NCBI RefSeq assembly: GCF_000708265.2
Contig: NZ_JCKI01000005.1
Span: forward strand, 124,001 to 188,000
From: Pedobacter sp. R20-19
Lineage (GTDB): Bacteria > Bacteroidota > Bacteroidia > Sphingobacteriales > Sphingobacteriaceae
Reading direction: 5' to 3'
Length of the DNA stretch: 64,000 nt
The stretch's first letter is position 1. Every line of letters begins with the position of its first letter. Below the pieces are notes generated by a model, which was given only the letters and a program-made list of their open reading frames with translations, did no database searches and was not told the origin of the DNA. This document shows positions 46,590-56,645 of this stretch, piece after piece. Made by a program: the position numbers and the translations under genes.

Positions 46590-47249
46590 TTACTTCCCTG
46601 CAGCCTTAGCATGATCTGCTAAGAAAGTCGCTAAACCTGAATCAGTTAATGGGTGTTTTAATAAACCAGCAATTGCAGCTAAAGGAGCGGTGATTACATC
46701 AGCACCCAACTTTGCACAATTTACGATATGTAAAGGTCCACGAATTGAAGCTGCTAAAATTTGAGTCTCATATCCGTAATTATCAAAAATAGTTCTGATG
46801 TCTTCAATTAAAACCAAGCCATCGCTTGAAATATCATCTAAACGGCCTAAGAAAGGAGAAACATATGTTGCTCCGGCTTTAGCAGCAAGTAATGCTTGTC
46901 CGGCAGAAAAGATTAGCGTACAATTGGTTTTAATTCCTTTTGAAGAGAAATGTTTAATGGCTTTAACACCATCTTTAATCATTGGTACCTTAACAACGAT
47001 TTTCGGGTTTAAAGCAGCTAAAGCTTCACCCTCTTTAACAATCTCGTCAAATGTAGTGGCAATCACTTCTGCACTTACGTTATCTTCAACGATATCGCAA
47101 ATGGCTTTATAATGGTTAATTACATTTTCTTCGCCAGTGATACCTTCTTTAGCCATTAAGCTAGGATTGGTAGTTACGCCGTCTAAAATGCCAAGATCAT
47201 GAGCTTCTCTGATTTGATCAAGATTTGCTGTGTCGATAAAAAATTTCAT
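46590..47249 (-). CDS. fsa: transaldolase-like fructose-6-phosphate aldolase
   Basis: 219 residues, the short class of the transaldolase family. [30 protein letters not shown], the Schiff-base Lys in [12 protein letters not shown], and [20 protein letters not shown] with SPFLGRLDD. By family knowledge members either split fructose-6-phosphate to dihydroxyacetone and glyceraldehyde-3-phosphate or act as transaldolases in the pentose phosphate pathway; the pathway role is the likely one here. Cytoplasmic, monocistronic. Confidence 0.88.
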   Translation of the reverse strand: MKFFIDTANLDQIREAHDLGILDGVTTNPSLMAKEGITGEENVINHYKAICDIVEDNVSAEVIATTFDEIVKEGEALAALNPKIVVKVPMIKDGVKAIKHFSSKGIKTNCTLIFSAGQALLAAKAGATYVSPFLGRLDDISSDGLVLIEDIRTIFDNYGYETQILAASIRGPLHIVNCAKLGADVITAPLAAIAGLLKHPLTDSGLATFLADHAKAAGK

Positions 47250-47365
47250 GGTTATAAATTCTTAAATATTTGAGTTTTACAGATTCGAACCCTGAAGAAT
47301 TTAATGGCCCCTTCAGAGTTTACTCCGATTTCACATCGGAGGCATTAAGGGAAAAAGAAAAAAAT

Positions 47366-47468
47366 GGGCAAGCAACTTCTATCGCACCGCTACAACCTTC
47401 TACCCTTGCTATGTTCCCATCCTGGGGGAGTTCAAAGGGAGCTGGTCGTAAAAGACTTGCCCGGCACA
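47366..47468 (-). ncRNA. ffs: signal recognition particle RNA (4.5S-like)
   Basis: About 103 nt on the minus strand. The closing stem is GGGCAAG with CTTGCCC. In the centre CCCAGG-ATGGGAACAT-AGCAAGG gives the helix 8 pattern: AGG on the 5' side, a GGAA tetraloop and AGCA on the 3' side, the binding site of Ffh. The 3' part GTAGCGGTGCGATAG resembles bacterial small SRP RNAs. A T-rich run follows. With Ffh it targets nascent membrane proteins. Confidence 0.8.
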
Positions 47469-47589
47469 AAGGTAGAAAAAGAAGTTGTTTTGCAAAATGC
47501 ATTTCTGGAATTTTTTAATGATATATGCTATCTAACTGATTAATACGATAATAAAATTGTTAAGAGATGAATAGTTCTTACGTTAACCC

Positions 47590-47637
47590 GACTTACGAAG
47601 TTTCAATGGGGTAGCGGGGAAGGAAACTTCGTCAGTC
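47590..47637. repeat. REP-like palindrome, copy 1
   Basis: GACTTACGAAGTTTC pairs with GAAACTTCGTCAGTC around an 18-base loop (two mismatches), preceded by CCC and followed by TGATTTAGCTTTTA. A second copy lies at 47747. Non-coding. Confidence 0.7.
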
Positions 47638-47746
47638 TGATTTAGCTTTTAAAGAGTTTACTGTAGTTAATCTTGCCAATAATTCACATTTAAACTTACG
47701 AAGTTTTTGTCATGTTTCTGGCCTTCGAAACCTCGCTAATTAGCCC

Positions 47747-47794
47747 GACTGACGAAGTTTCAATAGCATAGCGTGAAGGGAAACTTCGTCAGTC
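47747..47794. repeat. REP-like palindrome, copy 2
   Basis: GACTGACGAAGTTTC pairs perfectly over 15 bp with GAAACTTCGTCAGTC; flanks match copy 1 (CCC before, TGATTTAGCTTCTA after). A half arm (ACTTACGAAGTTT) also occurs near 47695. The gap 47470-48133 holds these elements, no gene, and the promoter of gltB. Confidence 0.7.
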
Positions 47795-48133
47795 TGATTT
47801 AGCTTCTAATACATTTATTATATGCAATGTTTGTTAGTATTGCAATGAACTCATATTAAAACTGGCGACGTTTTCCCATTACTCACAACCATAAAAACTT
47901 CTTAAGTTGACTGAAATACCTTTTAAAATAAATCCAGAAGAGGCATCTTTATAGATAAAGAGCCATTATTATAATTGTAATTATCCTTAACAATATTTAG
48001 CTATATTTTAATATTATCAGTTAAAATTGTTTAAAAACTAAAATTATTCCAAAAATCGTAACAACTCTGTAATTTAACAATCGTTTTTTATATCTTAGTG
48101 TTTCCTATACACTAACAAACTAACGAGCAAAGA

Positions 48134-51100
48134 ATGGAACCAAACAGTGGATTGTACGACGCGCAATTTGAACACGATGCCTGCGGTATCGGGTTCGTTG
48201 CACATGTGAAAGGGCGAAAATCGCATCAAATCATCTCCGATGCACTTACTATCTTAGAAAATCTAGATCATAGAGGGGCATGTGGAGCAGAACCAAATAC
48301 AGGCGATGGAGCGGGTATCATGATTCAGATTCCTCACGAATTTTTTTATGACGAATGTTTAAAAGCTGGCTTTAGCCTGCCCGAAACCAATAATTATGGT
48401 GTGGGCATGTTATTTATGCCGAAGGATATCAGATCAAGAGAAGAATGCAGAGAACTGATTTATCGCGCTGCAGAAAAATTAGGATTAGAAATTTTAGGCT
48501 TCAGAAAGGTTGACGTTGATACCACCGATATTGGCAACATGGCACTTTCAGTAGAGCCGGAAATTGAGCAGGTATTTATTGCCCGCCCTTATGCAGTGAA
48601 TCCAGGTGCAGATTTCGAACGCAAACTTTATATTTTTAAAAATTACCTGATTAAATTAATTGCCAATACGGTAAATGGTGGTAAGGATTTTTACATCGTT
48701 TCACTATCCGCGCAAACCATTATATATAAAGGTCAGTTAACATCTTTACAGGTTCGTACTTATTTTAAAGACCTGAGCGATAAAAGAATGGTTTCTGCTT
48801 TAGGCTTGGTACACTCTCGCTTTGCAACCAATACTTTTCCTTCTTGGCGGTTAGCACAACCTTTCCGCTTTATCGCCCACAATGGCGAAATTAATACCCT
48901 GCAAGGTAACCTGAACTGGTTTAGGGCTGGTGTAAAATCTTTTGCATCTGCCTATTTTACTAAAGAAGAACTGGATATGTTATTGCCAGTAATCGATGAG
49001 ACCAACTCTGATTCAGGATGTTTAGATAATGTAATTGAATTACTGCTTCATGCTGGCAGAACCCTACCTCATGTATTAATGATGTTGGTTCCCGAAGCAT
49101 GGGATGGCAATGAAGATATGGACCCGGTGAAGAGAGCCTTCTATGAATTCCACGCCACTTTGATGGAGCCATGGGATGGGCCTGCAGCAATTGCCTTTAC
49201 AGATGGTAAATTGATTGGCGCTACTTTAGACCGCAATGGTTTACGTCCGTCTCGCTACGCCATTACTTCTGATGACCGCGTAATCATGGGTTCAGAAGCC
49301 GGCGCATTAGCCATTGATCAAAGTACCATCATCGAAAAAGGACGCTTAACGCCAGGTAAAATGTTTGTAGTAGACATGGAGCAGGGCAGGATCATCAGTG
49401 ATGAGGAAATTAAAACAAAGGTTTGTGGAGGCAGTCCTTATGCAGACTGGATCAATCAATATCAAATCCGCCTGGAAGAATTACCTGATCCCCGCGTCAT
49501 GTTTACTGGTCTTTCAGAAGAGTCTATTTTTAAATATCAACAGGTTTTTGGTTACAGTAGAGAAGATATAGATTTATTACTAAAACCAATGGCTATTGAA
49601 GCCAAAGAGCCTATTGGTTCAATGGGTACAGATACACCACTGGCCATTTTATCAAAACGCCCACAGCATTTATCAAATTATTTTAAGCAGTTATTTGCAC
49701 AGGTAACCAATCCTCCAATCGATCCGATTCGCGAAAAAGTAGTGATGAGTCTGGCCAGTTTTATGGGCAGTAACGGAAACCTGCTAGAGCAAAATCCTTT
49801 GCAAGCGCATTGCGTGGCAATCAAACATCCTATTTTAACCAATCAGGAATTAGAAAAACTCAGAAGTATTGATACTGGGGTATTTCAGGCCAAAACGTTA
49901 CAAACCTATTTCAGGGCAGATGGTAAGCCAGGAGCAATGGCAAAAGCATTAGATCGTTTATGTCGTTATGCCGTAGATGCTGTTGAAGACGGTTTTCAGG
50001 TAATTGTATTAACGGATAGGGCAATTGATTCTGAACATGCAGCGATGCCATCTTTGCTGGCCGTTTCTGCGGTACACCATCACTTAATCCGTAAAGGCTA
50101 TCGTGGTGCTGTAGGTATAGTAATCGAGGCCGGGGATATCTGGGAAGTACATCATTTTGCTACCCTTCTGGGCTTTGGCGTAACAGCAATCAACCCTTAT
50201 CTGGCTTTAGAAACCATTAATGGCTTCCAGAGCGAATCCGGTTTATCGGCAGAACAGTTAACCAAAAATTACATCTATGCAGTTAACAGCGGTTTGTTGA
50301 AGATCTTCTCCAAAATGGGAATCTCTACACTACAATCTTATCAGGGTGCGCAGATTTTTGAAATTTTAGGATTGAACAAACAAGTGGTTAACACTTACTT
50401 TACAGGAGCCGTTTCACGTATCGGCGGTTTAGGCTTAGATGAAATTGCAAAAGAAACACTGATCAAACATCACCGTAGCTTCGGACCAACCACTCAAACG
50501 GAAAACTTATTGCCTGCAGGTGGTACTTATAAATTCAGACGTAAAGGAGAGGCACATTTATTTAATCCTCAAACCATCCATTTACTGCAAAACGCAACCC
50601 GCAAAAACGATTACAATATCTTTAAACAATACTCTAAATTGGTTAATGAGCAAACGCAACAAGCTTATACCATCCGTGGATTGTTTGATTTTAATTATAG
50701 CCGTCCGGCAGTTCCTTTACATGAGGTGGAATCTACTGAGGCCATTCTAAAAAGATTTGCAACAGGCGCCATGTCATTCGGTTCCATTTCTCATGAGGCA
50801 CACTCTACCTTAGCCATTGCAATGAACCGTATTGGTGGAAAAAGCAATACAGGTGAAGGCGGCGAAGATGAAATGCGCTATACCAAAATGGAAAATGGAG
50901 ACAGTATGCGTTCGGCCATTAAACAAGTAGCATCCGCTCGTTTTGGTGTAACCAGCTACTATTTAACCAATGCAGATGAGCTGCAGATTAAAATGGCTCA
51001 AGGTGCCAAACCAGGTGAAGGTGGGCAATTACCTGGCCACAAGGTAGACGATTGGATTGCAAAAGTTCGTCACTCTACACCCGGCGTAGGACTAATTTCT

Positions 51101-52633
51101 CCTCCGCCACACCATGACATCTATTCCATTGAAGATTTAGCACAGCTAATATATGATTTGAAAAATGCCAACCGTGCAGCAAGAATCAATGTAAAACTGG
51201 TTTCTAAAGCAGGCGTAGGCACAATTGCTGCCGGCGTTGCTAAAGCGCACGCAGACGTAATTTTGGTATCAGGTTTTGATGGAGGTACCGGTGCATCGCC
51301 ATTAACATCCATTCAACACGCTGGCTTACCTTGGGAACTTGGATTGGCAGAAGCACACCAAACGCTGGTGAAGAATAAATTACGCAATCGCATCGTTCTG
51401 CAAACAGATGGACAACTTAAAACAGGAAGAGATATTGCCATTGCAGCACTTTTAGGCGCTGAAGAATGGGGAGTGGCTACAGCTGCTTTAGTTACAGCTG
51501 GCTGTATCATGATGCGCAAGTGCCATTTAAATACTTGTCCGGTTGGTGTGGCTACACAAGATCCTGAATTAAGGAAATTGTTTAGCGGAGATGCAGATCA
51601 CGTGGTGAATTTATTTAATTTCCTGGCAGAAGAATTAAGGGAAATTATGGCTGAGCTTGGTTTCAGAACCATTCACGAAATGGTTGGACAAGCTGATATT
51701 TTAAAATTGCGTGAATTACCAACTGAAGACTGGAAACTAAAACACCTGGACCTATCTGCAATTCTTTATAAAGCAGAAGACAATGGTTTGCCATTGTACA
51801 ATACAGAAGCCCAAGATCATGGTTTAGCGCATGTGTTAGATCACCAGTTAATTGCAGCTGCACAGCCAGCCATACTTAACAATGAGCCAGTTTTCGCAAG
51901 TTTCAACGTGAAAAATACAGATCGTTCTTTAGGTACCATGTTATCCAATGAGATTTCAAAAGTGCATTTGGGCGCTGGTTTACCTCCAGATACCATCAAC
52001 TTTAAATTTGTAGGTTCTGCAGGTCAAAGTTTCGGTGCATTTAATACAAGAGGTGTAACCTTATCATTAGAGGGCGAAGCAAATGACTATGTAGGTAAAG
52101 GTTTATCTGGTGCTCGTTTAGCTATTTATCCTTTCTCAGCCTGTACATTTGTACCAGAGCAAAATATCATTATTGGTAACGTAGCGCTTTACGGTGCAAC
52201 CTCTGGTGAATTATTTGCCCGTGGTAAAGCTGGTGAACGTTTTGCGGTACGTAACTCTGGTGCAACAGCAGTTGTAGAAGGTGTTGGTGATCACGGATGC
52301 GAATATATGACTGGTGGTGAAGTATTGATTCTTGGAGATACCGGAAGTAATTTTGCCGCCGGAATGAGTGGTGGTGTAGCCTGGATTTACGATGCCAATG
52401 GAACTTTTGCACGAAAATGCAATAAAGAAATGGTAGATCTTGATCCATTACAATCCGAAGATGAACAAAGAATTTTAGCACTACTTAAAACACATATCCG
52501 TTTAACAGATAGTAAGGTTGCAGAATTTATCTTAAGTGATTGGAAAACACAATCAAATCATTTCGTAAAAGTATTCCCTAAAGAATACAAAGCGGTTTTA
52601 GCAAAACGTAATCAACAAGTAAAAACACACTAA
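48134..52633 (+). CDS. gltB: glutamate synthase large subunit
   Basis: 1499 residues, the normal length. N-terminal amidotransferase with Cys17 in HDACGIGFVAHVKG, which becomes the N-terminal nucleophile after removal of the short propeptide; central domain; FMN-binding synthase domain (GEGGEDEMRYTKMENGD, KPGEGGQLPGHKV, SGFDGGTGASPLTS); the 3Fe-4S site MRKCHLNTCPVGVATQ; and a C-terminal beta-helix of GxxG repeats. It makes two glutamates from glutamine and 2-oxoglutarate using electrons from GltD. Three bases separate it from gltD. Confidence 0.95.
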   Translation: MEPNSGLYDAQFEHDACGIGFVAHVKGRKSHQIISDALTILENLDHRGACGAEPNTGDGAGIMIQIPHEFFYDECLKAGFSLPETNNYGVGMLFMPKDIRSREECRELIYRAAEKLGLEILGFRKVDVDTTDIGNMALSVEPEIEQVFIARPYAVNPGADFERKLYIFKNYLIKLIANTVNGGKDFYIVSLSAQTIIYKGQLTSLQVRTYFKDLSDKRMVSALGLVHSRFATNTFPSWRLAQPFRFIAHNGEINTLQGNLNWFRAGVKSFASAYFTKEELDMLLPVIDETNSDSGCLDNVIELLLHAGRTLPHVLMMLVPEAWDGNEDMDPVKRAFYEFHATLMEPWDGPAAIAFTDGKLIGATLDRNGLRPSRYAITSDDRVIMGSEAGALAIDQSTIIEKGRLTPGKMFVVDMEQGRIISDEEIKTKVCGGSPYADWINQYQIRLEELPDPRVMFTGLSEESIFKYQQVFGYSREDIDLLLKPMAIEAKEPIGSMGTDTPLAILSKRPQHLSNYFKQLFAQVTNPPIDPIREKVVMSLASFMGSNGNLLEQNPLQAHCVAIKHPILTNQELEKLRSIDTGVFQAKTLQTYFRADGKPGAMAKALDRLCRYAVDAVEDGFQVIVLTDRAIDSEHAAMPSLLAVSAVHHHLIRKGYRGAVGIVIEAGDIWEVHHFATLLGFGVTAINPYLALETINGFQSESGLSAEQLTKNYIYAVNSGLLKIFSKMGISTLQSYQGAQIFEILGLNKQVVNTYFTGAVSRIGGLGLDEIAKETLIKHHRSFGPTTQTENLLPAGGTYKFRRKGEAHLFNPQTIHLLQNATRKNDYNIFKQYSKLVNEQTQQAYTIRGLFDFNYSRPAVPLHEVESTEAILKRFATGAMSFGSISHEAHSTLAIAMNRIGGKSNTGEGGEDEMRYTKMENGDSMRSAIKQVASARFGVTSYYLTNADELQIKMAQGAKPGEGGQLPGHKVDDWIAKVRHSTPGVGLISPPPHHDIYSIEDLAQLIYDLKNANRAARINVKLVSKAGVGTIAAGVAKAHADVILVSGFDGGTGASPLTSIQHAGLPWELGLAEAHQTLVKNKLRNRIVLQTDGQLKTGRDIAIAALLGAEEWGVATAALVTAGCIMMRKCHLNTCPVGVATQDPELRKLFSGDADHVVNLFNFLAEELREIMAELGFRTIHEMVGQADILKLRELPTEDWKLKHLDLSAILYKAEDNGLPLYNTEAQDHGLAHVLDHQLIAAAQPAILNNEPVFASFNVKNTDRSLGTMLSNEISKVHLGAGLPPDTINFKFVGSAGQSFGAFNTRGVTLSLEGEANDYVGKGLSGARLAIYPFSACTFVPEQNIIIGNVALYGATSGELFARGKAGERFAVRNSGATAVVEGVGDHGCEYMTGGEVLILGDTGSNFAAGMSGGVAWIYDANGTFARKCNKEMVDLDPLQSEDEQRILALLKTHIRLTDSKVAEFILSDWKTQSNHFVKVFPKEYKAVLAKRNQQVKTH

Positions 52634-52636
52634 GCC

Positions 52637-54103
52637 ATGGGAAAAGTAACAGGATTTCAAGAATACGACAGAGTTGCGCCCACAAGAGAAGAGGCTAAAA
52701 CTCGTGTTAAACACTACGGGGAATTTTTAAATGAATTGCCCGCACAAGAATTAAATAATCAGGCAGCCCGCTGTATGGATTGCGGCGTCCCTTTTTGTCA
52801 GTCAGGTTGCCCTTTAGGTAACGTGATTCCAGAATTTAATGACGCTGTCTATCAGGCAAAATGGGAACTTGCTGCCAATATTTTATTAAGCACCAATAAC
52901 TTTCCCGAATTTACAGGAAGAATTTGCCCTGCACCTTGCGAATCAGCTTGTGTATTGGGGATCAACCGTCCACCAGTGGCGATTGAAGAAATTGAAAAGC
53001 ATATTATAGAAATCGCTTTCGACAAAGGTTTTATTAAAGCAAAGGCGCCATTAATCAGGACAGGTAAAAAAGTAGCTGTTATTGGTTCAGGTCCCGCAGG
53101 ATTAGCTGCTGCAGCTCAATTGAATAAAGTTGGGCATGAAGTAACGGTTTTCGAGCGGGATGATGCACCAGGTGGCCTATTAAGATATGGCATTCCGGAT
53201 TTTAAATTGCAGAAAAATGTAGTTGACCGCCGGATTGATTTAATGAAAGAAGAAGGCATCATTTTTAAATGCAATGCCAATGTGGGAGAAAATGTAGAAA
53301 TCAGTACCTTATTAAGAGATTACAATGCGATTGTTTTAGCTGGTGGATCAACCATTCCGCGTGATCTGCCTATTGAAGGTCGCTCAGCTAAAGGTGTTCA
53401 TTTTGCAATGGATTTCTTGAAACAGCAGAACAAACGTGTAGCCAATAGAGAAATTGCTGCAGAAAATATTTTAGCAACAGGTAAAAATGTAATCGTAATT
53501 GGTGGTGGTGATACAGGCTCGGATTGTATCGGAACGTCAAATCGCCATGGCGCTAAATCAGTAACTCAATTTGAGATTATGCCAATGCCACCTCAGGCAC
53601 GTACTGAAAATATGCCATGGCCAACTTATCCAATGTTATTGAAAAATACCTCTTCTCATGAAGAGGGTGCTCAAAGAGCCTGGTCTGTGAATACGAAAAA
53701 CTTTATTGCTGATGAAAATGGAAATTTAAAAGCATTAAAAGTAGTAGATGTAGAATGGGAAATCGATCCATCTGGCAGACCGCTAACGTTTAAAGAGGTT
53801 GCTGGTACGGAAAGAGATCTACCTTGCGAACTGGTGTTTTTAGCAATGGGTTTCTTACATCCACAAAAAGAAGGATTGATTGAAAAATTAGGTGTAGAAC
53901 TGGACAATCGTGGAAATGTAAAAGCTTCAGAACATACTTATCAAACCAATATTGGTAAAATCTTCGCTGCAGGAGATGTGAGAAGAGGACAGTCATTAGT
54001 GGTTTGGGCCATTTCTGAAGGTAGGGAAGCCGCCCGTAAAGTGGATGAATACTTAATGGGGGTAACTAAACTGGCATCTAAAGATGCTGTCGCTTATGCT
54101 TAA
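52637..54103 (+). CDS. gltD: glutamate synthase small subunit
   Basis: 488 residues. N-terminal cysteine motifs MDCGVPFCQSGCPLGN and ICPAPCESACVLG bind the two 4Fe-4S clusters at the subunit interface. An FAD site GSGPAGLAAAAQLNKVGHEV and an NADPH site VIGGGDTGSDCIG follow, with FAAGDVRRGQSLVVWAISEG near the end. It oxidises NADPH and feeds electrons to GltB. Second gene of the gltBD operon, closed by a strong terminator. Confidence 0.95.
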   Translation: MGKVTGFQEYDRVAPTREEAKTRVKHYGEFLNELPAQELNNQAARCMDCGVPFCQSGCPLGNVIPEFNDAVYQAKWELAANILLSTNNFPEFTGRICPAPCESACVLGINRPPVAIEEIEKHIIEIAFDKGFIKAKAPLIRTGKKVAVIGSGPAGLAAAAQLNKVGHEVTVFERDDAPGGLLRYGIPDFKLQKNVVDRRIDLMKEEGIIFKCNANVGENVEISTLLRDYNAIVLAGGSTIPRDLPIEGRSAKGVHFAMDFLKQQNKRVANREIAAENILATGKNVIVIGGGDTGSDCIGTSNRHGAKSVTQFEIMPMPPQARTENMPWPTYPMLLKNTSSHEEGAQRAWSVNTKNFIADENGNLKALKVVDVEWEIDPSGRPLTFKEVAGTERDLPCELVFLAMGFLHPQKEGLIEKLGVELDNRGNVKASEHTYQTNIGKIFAAGDVRRGQSLVVWAISEGREAARKVDEYLMGVTKLASKDAVAYA

Positions 54104-54127
54104 GTAGGTTTAAATTATATATTTTTA

Positions 54128-54157
54128 AGGTCGTGGCGTAAGCCACGACCTTTTTTG
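54128..54157 (+). terminator. terminator of gltBD
   Basis: GGTCGTGGC, loop GTAA, GCCACGACC, then TTTTTT. A textbook rho-independent terminator 25 bases after the gltD stop. Confidence 0.92.
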
Positions 54158-54228
54158 TTTGTAATACATGGAGCTAACTCGATCGTCATCCTTTCAATGA
54201 CGAGGAGGCAATGTAGCCACGAAAAATC

Positions 54229-54285
54229 CGTCATTGCGAATCGAAGGGTGGGGCTTAGCGGAGGCGTGAAGCAATCTGATTCGCT
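54229..54285. repeat. dispersed repeat (CGTCATTGCGA type)
   Basis: CGTCATTGCGAATCGAAGG followed by GGCTTAGCGGAGGCGTGAAG and CAATCTG. Same family as the copy at 2638. It lies with a related CGTCATCC...ATGACGAGGA piece (about 54184-54206) between gltD and the DUF763 gene. Confidence 0.65.
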
Positions 54286-54331
54286 ACAACATCTTGATTG
54301 AAAAAGCCGCCTCACAAATGATAACAACCTC

Positions 54332-55534
54332 TCAAAACAATTTAAGCTGCTCATTTCTGGGTGGCTTCTGTTTTCCAAAAATAGTTCTACCACCGTATTT
54401 CCAACTTTCAGCCCATTCCTTTTCAATCACTTTTTCAAAATCCGTGTTTGGAATAAAATCCTGTTCCGCTTTTTTAGCAATTTGATGAAGGGATTTTATT
54501 GCTTGTTGCTTATCAGTTTCACCAATTTTAGCTTTTGCCACAGCTTTTTGCAATTGGGAAATAGTCTCATCGTAGATCTGCTCAGGTACCGGAAAGGGAT
54601 GTCCGTCTTTACCACCGTGCGCAAAGGAATATCTCGCCGGATCAGAAAAACGAGATGGTGTACCATAAATAACCTCACTAACTAAAGCCATAGATTGTAA
54701 GGTTCTTGGACCCATGCCTTCCAATAATAAAAGAGATTCGAAATCTGCAGGTTGTTTATCGTGGGCTAACCATAAAATACTGCCTAAACGTTTAAGGTCA
54801 ACATCTTTCGATTTTACTTCATGGTGATTAGGCATAACCATCCTTTGAATTTCAGAAATCATTCGATCTGGTGATTCTGCTGTCATCCCCATTAAGGTTT
54901 TACGGGTAATATCAGCTTCATTTGAAGTCAGGTTAAGAATTTTACCCTGATTAATGCCACAAATACCAGTATGAGGTTCCTCAACAAATGACTTTAAGTT
55001 TTCAGAATGCCAGTGATATCTTCTCGCTGTAGAACTGGCATCGCTCATACCTTGCTGAACAACAGCCCAGTCGCCATCGCTGCTGAGTATAAAGCTATGA
55101 AGGTACAATTGAAAACCATCCTGAATCGCCGTATTATCTACCTTTGCACTCAATTTACTGGCTTTTACCAGTTCAATTCCATTTAAACCTGTTTGATCTG
55201 CAATTTTAAAAAGTTCATTTGGCGTCTCCCTGCTGGATTTTCCCTTTCCCCCACAAATATAAATGCCCAGCTCTTTAGAAAGAGGATTAATTGATTTTTT
55301 TAGTGCACCCATTACAGAAGTAGTGATGCCTGATGAGTGCCAATCCATACCCATTACCGCACCCAGGCTTTGAAACCAGAACGGACTACTTAACCTTCGG
55401 ATAACTTCAGCTTTACCATATTCTACTAGAATAGACTCCACTATGGCCAGACCAAGTTTTGCCATGCGCTGCGATAGCCAGGGTGGAACATGGCCATAAT
55501 GTAAAGGTAAATCTGCGCTTCCTGATCGTTTCAA
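54332..55534 (-). CDS. DUF763-domain protein
   Basis: 400 residues of the DUF763 family: GSADLPLHYGHVPPWLSQRM at the start, GAVMGMDWHSSGITTSVMGA, DGFQLYLHSFILSSDGDWAV, YHWHSENLKSFVEEPH and a C-terminal LLEGMGPRTLQSMALVSEVI that resembles a helix-hairpin-helix DNA-binding motif. The rich set of conserved Asp/His/Trp suggests an enzyme, perhaps on DNA, but I know of no proven role. Single gene. Confidence 0.8.
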   Translation of the reverse strand: MKRSGSADLPLHYGHVPPWLSQRMAKLGLAIVESILVEYGKAEVIRRLSSPFWFQSLGAVMGMDWHSSGITTSVMGALKKSINPLSKELGIYICGGKGKSSRETPNELFKIADQTGLNGIELVKASKLSAKVDNTAIQDGFQLYLHSFILSSDGDWAVVQQGMSDASSTARRYHWHSENLKSFVEEPHTGICGINQGKILNLTSNEADITRKTLMGMTAESPDRMISEIQRMVMPNHHEVKSKDVDLKRLGSILWLAHDKQPADFESLLLLEGMGPRTLQSMALVSEVIYGTPSRFSDPARYSFAHGGKDGHPFPVPEQIYDETISQLQKAVAKAKIGETDKQQAIKSLHQIAKKAEQDFIPNTDFEKVIEKEWAESWKYGGRTIFGKQKPPRNEQLKLF

Positions 55535-55599
55535 TGCTAACGAAATTAGTAAAATTATTTCTAAAAACAGAATAGAATCCCTTATTTACCGTGTAAAAG

Positions 55600-56568
55600 T
55601 CAGTTAATTTGAATTTTCTTAAACTGTAGATCTAAAAAATTCAACATGATCGAAGAAACCTGTTCGAACCAGGGGTTGAATAGCCAAAAAGGATGAGGCG
55701 TATCGGGTAAGGTATGGATTTCAGAATAAATGCCAAAAGGTTTTATTTTAGCGATGAGATCATCTCTTCCTGCATGAAAACGTGGCGTAGAACTATTAAT
55801 AAACAGCAATGGAACGGTATGTTTATCCGCGTGATTAAGAGCAGATGCATGATGCCACAAGGCTGGATTCTCATTTAATTCTGCTCCGAGCCAGATGGCT
55901 GCAACAGATTTTCGGTTGGGATCAGTGCTTACCTCCGCAGATTCGGGATGATCAAAAGCCAGTACACCATCAACATCAATGATTGCCTGAACATTGCTCG
56001 TATGATCGTTTATTTTTTCTTTTTCAAATTCAGGATCGTCATTCGTAGTCCCAACTAAAGCAGCCAGCTGACCACCCGCAGAAAACCCTATTATAGCAAT
56101 CTTGGTGGTATCGATATGATACCTTATTGCATTTGCTTTGATCCACCGGATGGTGTTTTTAAGGTCATAAACTGCCGCTGGGAACTTTGCATGAGTGGAT
56201 AAACGATAATCAGTAGTGATGGCAACATAACCATTTTGAGCCATTTTTTGCGCAAGTGGTATGTTTTGCGTTCGATTACCTGATCGCCAGCCACCGCCAA
56301 AAACAAATAGTACAGCTGGTAACAATTTGTTGTTTTGCTTTGGATAAATAACATCAAGTGACAAATTTCCGGTTGGATATTTTGCGTAAGTGATATTACG
56401 TTTAGTTTTGAAATTACCCTTGGCTAACGGTTGTGCAATGCTGATATATGGACGCTTTTTTTTCTCCTTTAAATAGGTGGTATACACACTAAAAGAAGTA
56501 TCTGCCGGTATTTTTTGAGCTTGAGCGCCCGAGTAAAAAAATAACAGTAAAAGGCTAAAGAATTTCAT
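55600..56568 (-). CDS. secreted alpha/beta hydrolase (esterase/lipase type)
   Basis: 322 residues with signal peptide (FFSLLLLFFYSGAQAQ). Oxyanion segment FVFGGGWRSGN in place of HGGGW, nucleophile elbow GFSAGGQLAA, acid in the region DHTSNVQAIIDVDGVL and His in DTPHPFWLF. The arrangement is that of BD-FAE/carboxylesterase-like enzymes acting in the periplasm on small or polysaccharide-linked esters. Substrate unknown. Divergent from the phosphoesterase gene. Confidence 0.8.
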   Translation of the reverse strand: MKFFSLLLLFFYSGAQAQKIPADTSFSVYTTYLKEKKKRPYISIAQPLAKGNFKTKRNITYAKYPTGNLSLDVIYPKQNNKLLPAVLFVFGGGWRSGNRTQNIPLAQKMAQNGYVAITTDYRLSTHAKFPAAVYDLKNTIRWIKANAIRYHIDTTKIAIIGFSAGGQLAALVGTTNDDPEFEKEKINDHTSNVQAIIDVDGVLAFDHPESAEVSTDPNRKSVAAIWLGAELNENPALWHHASALNHADKHTVPLLFINSSTPRFHAGRDDLIAKIKPFGIYSEIHTLPDTPHPFWLFNPWFEQVSSIMLNFLDLQFKKIQIN

Positions 56569-56645
56569 TATTGTAAATATATAGAATAGTTGATCATCGT
56601 TTAACCTTAATTTTGTTATGTTTAAATTTTAATAGTGAAGTGTTA

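Noticed and set aside
47320-47502. Small frames on both strands near 47.4 kb
   Set aside because: They cover the SRP RNA, whose structure explains the sequence.
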